Assembly: GCA_021307315.1 (NCBI GenBank)
Contig: JAJSPD010000016.1
Coordinates: 558,001-622,000 of the forward strand
Length of the DNA: 64,000 bases
Direction: 5' to 3'
From: Bisporella sp. PMI_857
Taxonomy: Eukaryota; Ascomycota; Leotiomycetes; Helotiales; Helotiaceae
The translations under genes and the position numbers were made by a program. Below the pieces are notes generated by a model that saw only the letters and a program-made list of their open reading frames with translations, made no database searches and was not told the origin of the DNA. Shown here piece by piece: positions 33,335-45,640 of the stretch (position 1 is its first letter; the number at the start of each line of letters is the position of its first letter).

Positions 33335-34988
33335 ATTTAGTCACATCGAATATCGACGATGGCTTATTATATCAGTGCTCTAAGCTCTAAACAGATACTA
33401 GTCTCAAACTTGGCTGACTGGTCCGAGATGTTTGGCTGTAGACACAAGTTGCCTAACATTGGATAAGCGAAGCGCCACATACTGTCGGCCACGTGCGATG
33501 AACACGGAGTGGCCACATGTAATATCTTACAGCATGATGGAGAGTGCGCCAGTCAACTACTCATTCAATCCAGACATATCTGGCAGTATCTTAAATGAGA
33601 ATTTCCTCTTGTGCTACGTCTATGTCCCTAAGCTCCTCGAATGAGCAGCTCTAACCTTGTCTGCTACAGGAAAGACCCATTGGAGCTACAAGGTAGTTCT
33701 AAGCGATTATGCGATAACCTTTTATCATCCACGAACAGCTTTCATGTGATGACAAAGTGAAATATAAAATCTGAAGTGTTAAACTTATTGCTAGATAAGT
33801 CGGCGAGGCATGGAGTCATCTTACTGAACTACCTTGGGAATCGAAAGGGTATTCGTAATTTAGACGACAAATACAAGCTGAAGATGGGATAGAAAGAGTC
33901 ACGTTCTTATTATGATTCCCGAATAACAGTTATTATGTAAATGAACACAACACTAAAAAATAATACTAGCCTGGAGGTCGAGAATAGCCTAGAAGCACGC
34001 CTTGAAGCGTACATTAATACTACAGCGATAGTGAACAAGAGGGCAGCGCCATATGAATGACATAGTAAATGAAAACATCAAACACTTACTGCTGGAATCG
34101 ATTGGATGACAATGCAGGTTCTCTAAGCGATTGCCAATCTCAACTCAGGGGCTGTCTTGACCTGACAACAAGATGCCCTTAGGCTGACGGCGAAAACACG
34201 CTTTTTGGCTTGAAATGACAAAATTTCTGGTGAACTTGAGTTGAATAAACAATGCGCGTGAAGTGAACATAAAGCGAAATTTCCCCTATGTTCGCGACCT
34301 GGTCGCGTTTTAGGCAATTTCGAAATCGGTGACGCAAGTGGATCTAAACCAGAGAGTCAATCAATATGATTGAATCTGGATCCGTAAAAGAACAAGAGTG
34401 GATCCTGAAGCAATTCAAAAGAAATGAAGCGTTGTTGTGAAGGAAACAAAGAGTGTTAGTTTCTGGGGAGAAAAAATGTGAACAAGAAATGATACGTATA
34501 ATATTCAATGAATATAAAAAAAATACATGTGGTGGATATTATTATTATTATTATTATTAGTATTGGTAGAATTGTTGTGATGCAGAACTCAACTCCTTGA
34601 TTTAGAGTTGGCCTAGAGTGGACTAGCGCTGCCGAGCAAAGAGGAATGAACCACGAACCTCGTCTCCTCCAAGCCATACCAGAACCCATAACCACAACCA
34701 CAAGACTACCACCTCTACGCCCAGCTACCCTTCTTTCCATCGATAAGCATCATAGCCTTCATCGATACTCTGTATTTGCGACCACATTCGAATCAGCTGC
34801 TGCTCCTCCTTACCTCGAAACTCCCCCGTCCGTTCTCGAATCGTAGTCGCGTGCATCATCCCCTTGATTTTTTGCGCGTACCTGGCTATCGCCATCGCCT
34901 TTCCCCTGCATGCAGTCGCACTCTCCATATCATACCAGAGATGATGGTCGGACGCTGGAGGTTGAGGTAGATCGATCATTGTCCAACG
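33335..34988. other. Gene-poor stretch and SET1 promoter
   Basis: No supported gene. The first kilobase is AT-rich and probably further relic sequence. The last 500 bases before 34989 include an ATT microsatellite and CT-rich sequence and should contain the SET1 promoter and leader. Two short frames at 34646-34979 on both strands overlap and are not supported. Confidence 0.4.
34537..34559. repeat. ATT trinucleotide microsatellite
   Basis: About seven tandem ATT units in the upstream region of SET1. Likely length-polymorphic. Confidence 0.8.
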
Positions 34989-37900
34989 ATGTCTCGCGCG
35001 GCCAGCTTTGCGCAGTTCTTTCCAGCTGCACCAAAAGCTGCCAAGGAGAGGGCAAAAGAGAGAGTCAAGTCAAAACCACACACGTTGGAGTCACCAAGCA
35101 CACGCACATCTGCTGACATTCAAGTGGTCTATACTACTTCTCGAATTGACGATGCTGGCTCGGTCCGCTCTGCAGGAGAGAGCAATAATCACAGCATAGA
35201 TACTGTAGCTCCTCTAGCAGAAGACAACGAATCTTCACCTGGCGATATACTGAACGGCGTCGGATCAGCCAGTTCGCATTCAAGCACTGTATCTTCAGTC
35301 TTCAGCGCACCAGCACAACAATCGAATATGTCGGCATTTGGCACATCCCGGAATGTTAGCAATCTGACACCCTTGACGAATATAGACTCCTCTCCAAGTC
35401 GTACTACGAGTCCGAGCCAATACAAAATAGGCACACAGGCGACCAATACGAGTGGTTTCGTTAACAATAATGCCCTTCACGATAGTGTCACACAGGCGCA
35501 CCAACCATCTTCTCCTTTGCAGGCCTCAGAACCGCGAATTTTTGCTCGAGATCCAAATCAAAGTGTAAAAGGAAATATCAAAGAAAGCGATCCACTTCTC
35601 AGCAAGACCCTGAGCACGAGTGAGAAGAAAAAGGCAAAAGCTACATATAGGGAGTTTGGTTTGGTACGTATACATAATCTGTTGGGGAGCGTCATCTAAA
35701 TGTGAGAAACGTCTGGCTAATGACTTGCAGGAAGATGACGCTCCCCCGGCGGACCCACGATTAAAGAATGGACGACTTAGCTACATTAATACCGACTTTC
35801 ATCTACCAAAATCACGCTTACGCCATGTGGCGTATCTCGTTCGACCCTACCATTATGATCCAAAGACATCAATCGGTCCTGGTCCGCCAACTCAAATCGT
35901 TGTCACAGGTTTCGATCCTCTTTTCAACTTCACCCAGTTGACAGCGTACTTTGGAGGTTTCGGGGAGATTGCAGAGAGTAGTAACAAGATGCATCCAGAC
36001 ACTGGCAGCTTCATGGGTTTTGCTACATTTAGATACAGAGATCCTAAGTTTCTCAAGGGTGTTAAGTTCATGCCAGCAATCGAGGCAGCGAAGAAGGCTG
36101 TGCGTGCTGGAAATGGTCATCAAATGGGGGGCCAAATTATCAAGGTTGAGTTCGATCCGGATGGAAACAAGAGTAGCCGTATGCTAGAAGAGAAGATAAA
36201 GGCGAGCCAAATACCTGCCCTTCCCCAACTTCCAAAGCCTGCCATATCCGCGAAACCTACAGAGTCCGTCAAATTCTCTGGGCCTCCGCCAACCGCCCCC
36301 AAAGGTCCTGCCGCTTATGCGAACCGAGCACCATTCAGACAGTTCGTTACACCGAATCCCTCAAGTCCGATAACTAATGCGCCGAGCAAGCCACGGGCAC
36401 TTCAACTCATCGAAGACGAGCCCGTAGCCGAACAACTTCCAGTCGAACCCTACATATTTGTCTCGAAAGAATCCGTTCCCGTGCTTCCTACGACCATTGT
36501 GCATATGAAAAAACGGATCAGAACATTTCATGCAGAGGACGTAAGATTGGATAGAACTGGGTACTACATCATTTTCGAGAACAATACAACCGGCAGGGAT
36601 GACATGGAGGCTTGTTATAGATCTGTTCATAAAACGCCTTTCTTCACCTACACGATGATTATGGAAAGGAGACCATATGGGACTAGTGGAATGCGCCGCA
36701 GTTCCTTTCAACGTGGCTCCTACCAACATCGTTCCTCAGATTATCCACGGAGATATGATCGAAGCTCAGTTCCCCTTGATCCGTCGATGGTTGCGAGAGA
36801 CAAGCAGGATGAAATCGATCGAAAGAAAGAGGCCGAAGCTGATCTCGAGGACGAGAAGAGAGAGAGGGCCAAAAATTTTGATCCTGCGAGGGAAGCCATT
36901 GAGGTTATCCGGAGAGACCTCAAGGACCAGCTTCTACGGAACATCAAAACGAAGATTGCAGCACCATTACTTCACAACTTCATGGACCCTATGAATCATG
37001 CAGCGAAAAGACGCAAGCTGAATATTGCTGATCCTCGAGATGCGAAGTTGCCATTCACTCATGAAGATGATGACCGAGAGGGGAGCTCTGCGATTGGTAC
37101 ACCCAACTCTCGTGCAGACCCTTCTGATCGCCATCTCACGGGCCCCGGACGTCTGAACATCAATGCACTTCCTAGAATCCGTAAAATCAAAGGCGGCAGC
37201 AAGAAACCTAATGTTGGCTTCAAAGATCCTTATGGTAGAGTCCGACCTGGGAAAGCTTTTGTTCGGCCTTTGCATCACCGCCTCTTTCAGAGCGATGATG
37301 AAGATTCTGATGACGATGTTGAAGACAGATCCAGAGGACGTGATACCGAGGAGCCAGAATCTCGCCCACATAGTCGCATGAGTACTGATGATGAGGCATC
37401 TGATGACGAATCTGATATAAGAGACCAAATCAAAGACGAGGGCGACTCGGTGGACACCCGGGATGAAGATTCTATGAGTGAAGCCAACTTTGCTGTAGCA
37501 GATCCGACCCTGCCAACGAAGAAGAGAAAACTCGACCTGCACGTAGAAGTTGCCTTGAAACGCCAGAAGAAGACAGACGAAGAATTATTTGGTATAGATG
37601 CAGAGAAAATCGAGCGAGAGTTCCCATTATCCGCAGACACCGAAGATACACCGATGGGCGACCTTGATGCCATGATGGAAACCGTCGTCATGGCTAAGAA
37701 GAAAGCCGCCAAGTCTAAATCTAAAAAGAAGTCTAAGAAACAAATCTTCGAGGAGCGAGAAGCACGAAAACGGGAAGTGGAGGGAATTTACGAAGAGGAG
37801 CTTCTTCGCGGTCCTTCAGAAGATGTTTCAGAGTGGGAAGAAGAAATTACTGAGACTCTACCGGTTGAAACATCTGTTGAATGGGGCATGTCAGGGATCA

Positions 37901-38936
37901 CTCCTCGAGCAACGGTGGACGATGATTTCTCGAACATTTTGGACATGAATGGACTCCAAAATATGCTCAAGGATGAGGAAGATGCGCCTTCGGCTGTAAA
38001 GACTTTCGATGAAGCCGCAGCGATTGTCGGTGATGCGGAAACTTTCAGTTGGAGACAGGATGAGGTCAAAGCACTGAACCGAAATGGATACAGAGGACTT
38101 GTGACGAGTGATACTACAGTTGAGGGCTACTATATACCCAACTCAACTGGTTGTGCTCGAACAGAAGGGATCAAAAAGATTCTCAATTCTGAGAAGTCGC
38201 TCTATCTACCACATCGCATCAAGGTACAGAAGGCCCGTGAGGAGCGTCAAGCTCAAGCTGCAAAGGCTGGGAAAGACACTGCTGCGGAAGCTGCTGAAGC
38301 ATTAAAGATCGCCGCCGAAAAAGCACGCGCGAAAGGGAACTCTCGATCGAATCGTGCCAGAGACCGTCGCATCGCCGCCGATCTTAACGATCAAAAGAAG
38401 ACGCTTGGTGCCGATGCTGATCTACTTAGCTTCAATCAACTCAAGAAACGGAAAAAACCTGTGAAATTTGCACGCTCGGCAATTCACAACTGGGGACTCT
38501 ATGCCATGGAGAATATTCCGATGAACGATATGATCATTGAATACGTCGGTGAGAAGGTTCGGCAACAAGTTGCAGATCTCCGTGAGCACCGTTACCTCAA
38601 GAGTGGTATCGGAAGCAGTTATCTGTTCAGAATTGATGAGAACACTGTGATAGATGCAACAAAAAAGGGAGGCATTGCCCGCTTTATCAACCATAGTTGC
38701 ATGCCAAACTGTACCGCCAAGATCATTACAGTGGAGAAGAGCAAACGGATCGTCATTTACGCATTGCGCGATATCGGTCAAAGTAAGCTCTGTTTCATAT
38801 CATTATTTAGGCTCAGCACTAACATGACATAGACGAAGAACTCACCTACGATTACAAATTTGAGCGCGAGATCGGAAGCACAGACCGAATTCCATGTCTT
38901 TGCGGGACAGCGGCATGTAAAGGCTTTCTCAACTAA
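34989..38936 (+). CDS. set1: SET1 histone H3K4 methyltransferase (COMPASS)
   Basis: Catalytic subunit of COMPASS; methylates histone H3 Lys4 at active promoters (family knowledge). Three exons, 34989-35663, 35731-38782 and 38833-38936, give 1276 aa, normal for filamentous ascomycetes. Domains in order: a disordered Ser-rich N-terminus; an RRM-like domain near 280-365 ([29 protein letters not shown]); a SET-associated RNA-binding segment near 480-535 ([19 protein letters not shown]); acidic and basic linkers; an N-SET region near 985-1130 with [20 protein letters not shown]; a SET domain from about 1136 ([18 protein letters not shown]), with the AdoMet site [11 protein letters not shown] near 1211 and the catalytic Tyr in LTYDYKF; and a post-SET Cys cluster ([13 protein letters not shown]) at the end. 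All key residues are present, so it should be active. Confidence 0.96.
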
Positions 38937-39787
38937 TACCTTTCTTTTGTCCTACATCAACAGCATTGTAAGGATTGGCTTTACTTCGGGCCCGGCAGCA
39001 TTGTCACGGTACATTTGCACAAACACTATTTTCTCCGGAGTTCTTCAACGCGATGCATTACCAGAAACGGAGGTTGGGCTGGGCGGGAAAAATGTACTCT
39101 TTTCAACCGAGTCTTTTGCACAGGCGTTTTTTGAGCAAACCTTTTATACTGTCTAATACAGATTTCTGGAATGGAGAGGCTTCTCTCTGCTAGCTGGGGC
39201 TTGAGGAGGCGAGCCAAAAGTGATTATTCAGATGGAGCGAGGGGCCTTGTATGAGTAGATAGGCACGACCAGTAATGGGACTGGCAAGCCAAGGATGAAG
39301 ATACCGGTGCATATAGCATGGCAGAATAGAGGATTGTGCAGACATTTGCAGAATTGTTTTATGTGAAGCATGATCACTTTTCCTTGAAAGTGAGATGTGC
39401 TTGTCTGTTTAGCAGATAAGGCGCTAATTTGTTCATCCTTCCTAGGTTCTTTAGCAATGACCCAAGGAAAGGCGGCCAAACAAAATGGTGTTCAAGATGC
39501 CCGCTCAATTTGATCTTGTAGCTTGATATCTAACTCTCTTTTAGCAAAGCCCATAATGCTATATCCATTTTCTACGCCAGACTCCATGCTCATGCCTACT
39601 TCTCAAGATATCTCCCAGATCTCCTTCGCACAAAATCTGGGTATCAGCGCACATCTGCTCATCCTTCCCTTTCCATTATGGCCCTCCTCTCCTCCTACCA
39701 CATACCTTCCCCAGATACTAAATCCTCAACCTCTTCCTTCCACTTTCTAGATTCCCCTTCTTAAAGCCAAAATTATACACGATCAGC
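38937..39787. other. Convergent intergenic region SET1/TRM112
   Basis: The 3' flanks of two convergent genes meet here. No coding frame is supported; the stretch near 39640-39750 is pyrimidine-rich. Confidence 0.45.
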
Positions 39788-40259
39788 TCAAACTAAATGG
39801 TTCGGTAGCAGGAAGTTCGCTATCCCCTCCTTGATCGCATACTCGTGCCCACAATTCGCACACACCAGCGCCCCCTCGCTAATCTGCGTCTCCAGCAACA
39901 GGCTATGCAGATCTTTCGTCAATTGCTCGTTTTCCGCCAGGCTCTCGGGCGAGGGCGCATTTTCCGGAAGGGTTGGGAGGTTTAACTGTTACGCACGTCA
40001 ACCTCTGTCTAATTTCTATGCCGGAACGGCTGGTAGGGGAGGAGTAAGGGGAAAGGGAACGGAGAAGCCTTACCTCAAGCGCAATGGTGGATAATGCGGC
40101 CCAGTCGAGGCGCGGCAGGATGTTGGCGAGTAGTTTTGGGTTGGGAGCCAGCGTGTCGGAGACGAGCTCGCAGTTCTTGGGGTGGAGGGGGAAGGAGGCG
40201 GAGGAGGATTTACACGTCTTGACGGCGCAGGTTAGGAAGTTGAGGGTTAAGAGCTTCAT
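39788..40259 (-). CDS. trm112: TRM112 methyltransferase activator
   Basis: Small zinc protein that binds and activates the methyltransferases Trm9, Trm11, Mtq2 and Bud23, acting on tRNA, eRF1 and 18S rRNA (family knowledge). Two exons on the minus strand, 40074-40259 and 39788-39985, give 127 aa. The start MKLLTLNFLTCAVKTC carries the first zinc Cys pair. The core NPKLLANILPRLDWAALSTI is diagnostic. The C-terminal half has AENEQLTKDLHSLLLETQI, then the second zinc pair in LVCANCGHEYAIKEGI and the ending NFLLPNHLV. The intron is 88 nt with a GTAAGG donor and an AACAG acceptor. All family landmarks are in place. Confidence 0.95.
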
Positions 40260-41220
40260 TGTGTCGTTTTAAAAGGTTTCTCTGATGATGGGGAAGCTTC
40301 TTTGTAATGTGCGTATGACTTGAATGGCAGGAGACAAGCGGGAGGGGTTTTGGGGATTTGATCCTTGGTCTGGAGCTGTGAAGGAGGCTTCCTAGACTTT
40401 TTTTCGACCCCGCGATGCAAAGTGAAGTTGGATGTGGGGCCAAAGATTAGATTAGATATTAGTCACGTGTTTATCCTAGAACGACTATCCTCGTCCTTCT
40501 CTCAACGTTTTGAGAACCCCATGACATGGGTTTGGGATGTTGCAATTTTGGAAAGGCGAGTACCATAGCCAGGTAGAAGAAGATGAGAGGAATAAATGTG
40601 CAGTGGATGTCTAGACTGCACCTTTTGCTTGCTCCACCTATCAGCTCATCGTTCATCACATCTGCCAAAGAGCCCTCATTTTCCGAGTTTTCTTGCTTAT
40701 TGTAGTATGATTTGGAGGTTGTATGGGCGGCTTTAGTGGTAAAGAATGATAGGTTGAGATTCCACCACAACCAGAAAAAAGGGAAAGCTTGCTAAACGAA
40801 ATATGTATATATGTATGAGAAGTGAAAATTGATGTCTGAAGAAAGGCAATACCTGAATAACGAAGATAATATGTAAAGAACCTTAGAAGTACTAAACAAC
40901 TAAGTCGAGATGGGACGGCAAACTTCTGTCATGATACTCGTTATTCGCTTACATTTCGGACCTCATTTTGCCTCTAGTGAATGTGGAATATAACGATGGT
41001 ACTGGATTTATGCAACGATAAGACAGCGCTGCAGATTGTACGACCGACCAGTTTAGAGGGTCCTCATTTCCTGCTTCCCTCGGAACCTTTCGTTATCACA
41101 ACATCCTCACTTCTCTGGCCACTAGTTGTGGCCGAGCATGAGATTCTTTTCTTGGAGTCTTTTGAAAAATTGTCTATAATAGCATACTGCATCCCATTTA
41201 TCCCCTTGATTATTCTGTCG
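40260..41220. other. Intergenic
   Basis: The interval holds the TRM112 upstream region and AT-rich sequence leading into a coiled-coil pseudogene. I see no supported gene. Confidence 0.4.
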
Positions 41221-43530
41221 ATATAGCTTTCAACTGAGGACATCAACTGCCATCTGGTGGCCTATCAAGTCCCTGTGGAAATCCACCTCACGATCCATAT
41301 AACATTTCCCGACGCCGTCTCACCTCACATCACGAATCCCCATCGAGTTGGCAGAAACAATCGATTATCTCGTTTCCCAACCGTTGGTACCACATTCGAT
41401 CCCGAATTTTTGCAAGAGGAAGCCTTATTGACTTCCTATTAGATTAGCCGCAACAGCAGTGATCCTCTCACCAGAAACGGTCCTCTGCTTCAATCCTCCA
41501 CTACGAATAGTCCCTTTACTCAAGACGTTGTTTCCTTCCAGAGCTTGGGCGCTGCCCCGCGGCCTTTTATACAATCCCTGCTTGCTGTTGTCCCGAACAT
41601 GCCTCGAGTGGGTCCGGGAGAAGGGAGCGGGCAGTTGATAACCAGTGCTTCCGCGATTGCCACAAACTCGGTCAACTCTCGAGGTCCAACTCACAAACAG
41701 AAACCGACAGGTCAGATTCTGTCAACTGCTACACTAAAACCAGCACCAACAATGGCCCAGGGAGACAGCAGATGGATGCCTACCAACGGTAGGAGTCCAC
41801 TCGCTGCTCCAGAACAGGCAGTTCTCACTAGTGATAGAAACTCGAGTCCTTTCCGTGGCAACCAGGGTCTAATTCTTCAGTCACACCTGAAAAAGCCAAA
41901 GTAAGTCGCCTCATCTGAGAAGATACCAGCCAAGATACTAATATCATGGCGCTGTAGCAAATTAGTCACCACCCATTTCTGGGTGAACGGCGATGAGCAC
42001 CTGGACACCACGAAGCCAAAACCTACATTTGCTTTGAAGAAGTACCTGGAACCTAAGTTCATCAGTAATCTTGTAAATGTAAAACTAGAAGGTTGTATTA
42101 AAGGCTTGTGGACATTACGTGGAGGAAAACACAAGAGTACGCTGTAGGAGATACTTCAAACAGAATGCAAAGCTGTTCTGTTGTGTGATATGTTTGAATG
42201 GAAGCATGGCAGTAGTACTTCCGTCAAGTTTCGTAGTGAGAAAGAGAAGCAAATCTCTTTGGATTTCTGCAGTTTGCTGGGCGCGTCTGAAGGATACTTG
42301 GATGTCTTGAGCAAGATTGCTGCTCAACAGGCCTGGGAGCAAGGAACATATGTTAAGCAAGACGCAGAGGAGGAACCAAGTGCTCAACAAAACTCAGAGA
42401 TGAAAATCGAGTTTAGAGGGCTTGCCGACTCTGAAACAAATAAAGTAGGATGCTCTTCAGCATCTACTACTCAACCCAAGGCATCGAACTTCCGAGGTCC
42501 GCCTCAAGGTAAAATTGCAGCCTCCAAGAGAAAGGCAGCGGAAGAACTTGCTCGCATTCAAAAGAGGGAGCCTCTTCGTATCAGAGAAGAGGGAGGTGTT
42601 TGCATCCAAGAGAGAGAACTTGACCTTATCCAACAGCGTATCGTCCCCATAACTTCTACGAGGGCCGGAATAGAAGCTGGTCTCAACCCAGCCTATTCAG
42701 CCGATTATCAAATTCTTCTCGACTTTGAATATGCTAGAATTCTCGCCGAGATGCAGCCCCAAAAGACAATAAGCACACGGGATAATTGAATCGCCAGCCT
42801 AGAGAAGGAAAATAAAGCTCTTAGAAACGAGCTGAGAGCCGCCCGTGAGCTTGATTCTCCTCTATTACATAAAATCCGCCAGTTGACCAAAAATCATAGG
42901 GATGAGAGCCTCCAGAAGACGACCGAGATGAGGGCTACCATCCGACAGGCTGACGCCTTGAATATATAAATTGCAAGGATAAAACATCTGCAAGACAAAC
43001 TCGATCGCAATCATGAGGATATCAGCAAGAAGTGCTCAGACTCACAGTCTAAACTCCTGCGGCTGACTACACAAGAGAAGTTGTCCATGGTGATGGCCCG
43101 AGAGTCCTTGCTCAATCATCTGCAACTCGTAGTGTTCCAGGATCGCATTGCCGGATTGCGAAAGCTGCGTACTCACGAGCATTTGGAGCTTCAATGAGCG
43201 CTGGAGCAACGCGCTCGTCTGACTCAAAAACCAGTCGAATTACGTACTGAGAGAGATGCACTAGAGTCTGAGTTTAAGACTAAAATGTCAGACACGCAAT
43301 CACATGTTCAAAGTATTTACGCCAGCGAATTAAGAATGACTCAGCTTCAGATGTTGGTAGTTAGAGACAGCGAAGAGGATGATGTACAAATGAGGGAGTA
43401 GATACTGGAAAACTAAATTTGTACGTTGGCACATGTTGATTTGCTTATGGGAGAGAGATGTGTTGTTCTAGAGGCAAAGGCAGCGACGATAATAAAATGC
43501 AAGAATAATTCTAACCAGCAGCACAGAACA
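41221..43530 (+). pseudogene. Coiled-coil protein gene with seven in-frame stops
   Basis: A single frame (with one intron near 41904-41958, GTAAGT donor, CTGTAG acceptor) runs through more than 2 kb. It reads a Ser/Pro-rich N-terminus, a globular part (THFWVNGDEHLDT, LCDMFEWKHGSSTSVKFRSE, ISLDFCSLLGASEGYLDVLS), then a long heptad-rich coiled coil (IASLEKENKALRNELRAARE, IARIKHLQDKLDRNHEDIS). It is interrupted at 41440-41442 TAG, 42145-42147 TAG, 42787-42789 TGA, 42967-42969 TAA, 43195-43197 TGA, 43399-43401 TAG and 43414-43416 TAA. Every stop differs from a Gln (CAR) or Arg (CGA) codon by a single C-to-T change, and between stops the frame is never lost. The family is not recognised. The largest piece left intact is about 200 codons (42181-42789). 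Confidence 0.7.
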
Positions 43531-43861
43531 TATCAGTATAGAGGTACTCACACTTTGCTCGCACATTAACTTCATCTTCTGCAAAGCTTTGTTTCCTGTA
43601 TATTATGGTTGCTCTGCAATTGTTGAGAACTGCTTGATATTCGACCAGGAGCAGTAATAGTTCATTCTTGAAGATTCCATTGCTATGCTTCTATCGACTC
43701 GCTAAGTCCGACAGAGTTATTGCACATTTCGTTGTCTTGCAAAACACACCACCTGAAGGGGTGAAAAGTTCCAGCTACAGATTGAGTCTTTCTGTATGCG
43801 ATCCCGATATCTAACGCCAACCATGCCATAATATACATATTTTCATATACATGGAGAGTTC
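43531..43861. other. Spacer
   Basis: A 330 bp stretch between the coiled-coil relic and the 3' end of SWS2. No coding signal. Confidence 0.45.
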
Positions 43862-44378
43862 TTATGCCTTCCAGTCGGCTCTGTTCAATTTCCTTGCTGT
43901 AGCAATCTGCTCAGATGTTAGCAATATTCCGTTCCTAGACCAAGACCTCCAACATACTTGACTTCGCGTCCGCTGTCCTCTCACTGGCAGACCCATAGCA
44001 TGTCTCCTTCCCCGGTAGCTGCCCATATCTCGCAGTCGTTTGATGTTATCTCTCACTTGTTTTCGTAAGTCATTCTCAATGGTCATCTGTGAAAGGTCTG
44101 CCGAAATGGCTGCAATTGTCTTCGATGGCACAGAGCCGAGTCTTGCGCCGGGGAAAATATTGAACTTGGCTAGGATCCGGGAAGATTGATGTGCTCCAAT
44201 TCCGTAGAAGGTCTCGAGAGATTTCTTGAGCAATTGTTAGCTGAAACCGAGTCCAGGTCTTCTTATACACAGGCGGCACGAACCTTGATCAGCCGATTCT
44301 CGGGAAACGGGACTCCTAGCAAGAACACCTGTGCCCGTTAGTGAGTTCAAATACCACCGAGACAATTATGCATACCAT
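43862..44378 (-). CDS. sws2: Mitochondrial small-subunit ribosomal protein uS13m
   Basis: Yeast Sws2 homologue, part of the head of the mitochondrial 37S subunit. Exons on the minus strand: 44376-44378 (ATG only), 44284-44328, 43958-44224 and 43862-43906, giving 119 aa. The N-terminus reads MVFLLGVPFPENRLIK, then SLETFYGIGAHQSSRILAKF, the uS13 helix-two-turn motif. The rRNA-binding basic tail is RDMGSYRGRRHAMGLPVRGQ and RTRSQIATARKLNR. The second intron has the unusual donor GTTCGT and an AAG acceptor with a GCTAAC branch point. The short N-terminus is normal for this protein. It is divergent from the cyclophilin gene with 213 bp between starts. Confidence 0.85.
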
Positions 44379-44591
44379 TGTGCCGCAGACTACTGCTTTT
44401 CGTGTTCAGTAAGGCTGACTTTAGTTAGTTGTACTGGTTGTAGTTGAAGAATAAAAAGCACGGACCAGTTGACATGCACGTGATGATGGCGCTAAGATAC
44501 TCGACACCTATTCGAAACAGACCTCCCCTCCTCAAGCTCCCTTTCTCTGTTATTCCTACCATTTACACATATACATCAATTGGTCTACAAC
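44379..44591. promoter_or_regulatory. Bidirectional promoter SWS2/cyclophilin
   Basis: A 213 bp spacer lies between divergent start codons. It is CT-rich toward the cyclophilin side, as common in fungal leaders. Confidence 0.45.
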
Positions 44592-45640
44592 ATGTTCACC
44601 ATCCACCGTTTTGTAGTCTCCGCACTACTCATACTCACCGTTGCCTTTGTTTTCTTCGCTCAAACTGCGGATGCTGCCAAGGGTCCCAAGATTACCCATA
44701 AGGTCTTCTTTGACATCAGCCATGGTGACGAGGAATTAGGTCGTATCGTGATAGGCCTCTACGGGAAAACTGTCCCAAAGACTACCGAGAACTTTCGGGC
44801 TTTGGCCACCGGCGAGAAGGGGTTCGGATATGAAGGCTCCACCTTCCACCGTGTCATTAAGAATTTCATGATTCAAGGCGGTGACTTCACCAAGGGAGAT
44901 GGTTCTGGTGGCAAGTCCAGTAAGTAGAAGAGCAATTCGGATTTTCAGAGCGCGGCTAATGTGTGGTAGTCTACGGAGAGAAGTTTGCGGATGAGAACTT
45001 TAAGCTCAAGCACTCCAAAAAGGGTCTCCTGAGCATGGCGAACGCTGGACAAGATACCAATGGCTCTCAATTCTTCATTACTACATCTACTCCGAGGTAT
45101 GAGCTTGGAACTTGGAGACCAACACCATGCTAACGTTCTTGCAGCCATTTAAACGGACGCCATGTCGTCTTTGGCGAGGTCCTCGAGGGATATGAGATCG
45201 TAGAGAAGATTGAGAATGTTAAAAAGGGAGCAGGAGACAAGCCAGCCAGTAATGTCACGATCAAAAAGAGCGGAGAGCTGCCTGTGCCAGAAGAAGGTAT
45301 CCATGTGGAGCTATAATGTACCTTTCCTGCCTGCTTTCTGCTTCCCTTTGAAAGCCTTGCTGATGCTCTTGCCTACATAGCACCTCTATACGGCGGGGCC
45401 GAGTTCAAGAATGGCAATGACGAAGTTGATGATAATGAATCCACGACTCCCAAGACTTCGAGTGTGTTGTCAACATCAGCCTCGAAACCTACCGCTCATG
45501 AACCTGTCGGCCATTCGGTGGAAGGATACAGTGTGATGCAGAAGGCCCTATTTTTCGCTGTCATTTTGGGATGTGTAGGGGTCTATCTGCGATTGAGCGG
45601 CAAGAAAAACAAAAGATATTCTCAGAAGAGCATGGTCTGA
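44592..45640 (+). CDS. cypB: ER cyclophilin (peptidyl-prolyl isomerase B), two possible C-termini
   Basis: Peptidyl-prolyl cis-trans isomerase of the secretory pathway. Exons: 44592-44919, 44970-45096, 45145-45296 and 45381-45640. A signal peptide ([19 protein letters not shown], ending ADA) precedes the cyclophilin fold, with [15 protein letters not shown] carrying the catalytic Arg, NGSQFFITT and [14 protein letters not shown]. If the last intron is kept, the frame ends at 45316 with GIHVEL, a variant ER-retention signal, giving 208 aa. If it is spliced (donor GTATCC, acceptor CATAG), a Ser/Thr-rich linker, a transmembrane helix ([17 protein letters not shown]) and a basic tail are added, giving 288 aa. 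Both forms read cleanly, suggesting a soluble versus membrane-anchored switch. An ATG is the first in frame at 44592. Confidence 0.93.

Noticed and set aside
34646..34979. Upstream frames on both strands before SET1
   Set aside because: They overlap each other, lack domains and sit where the SET1 promoter and leader must be.
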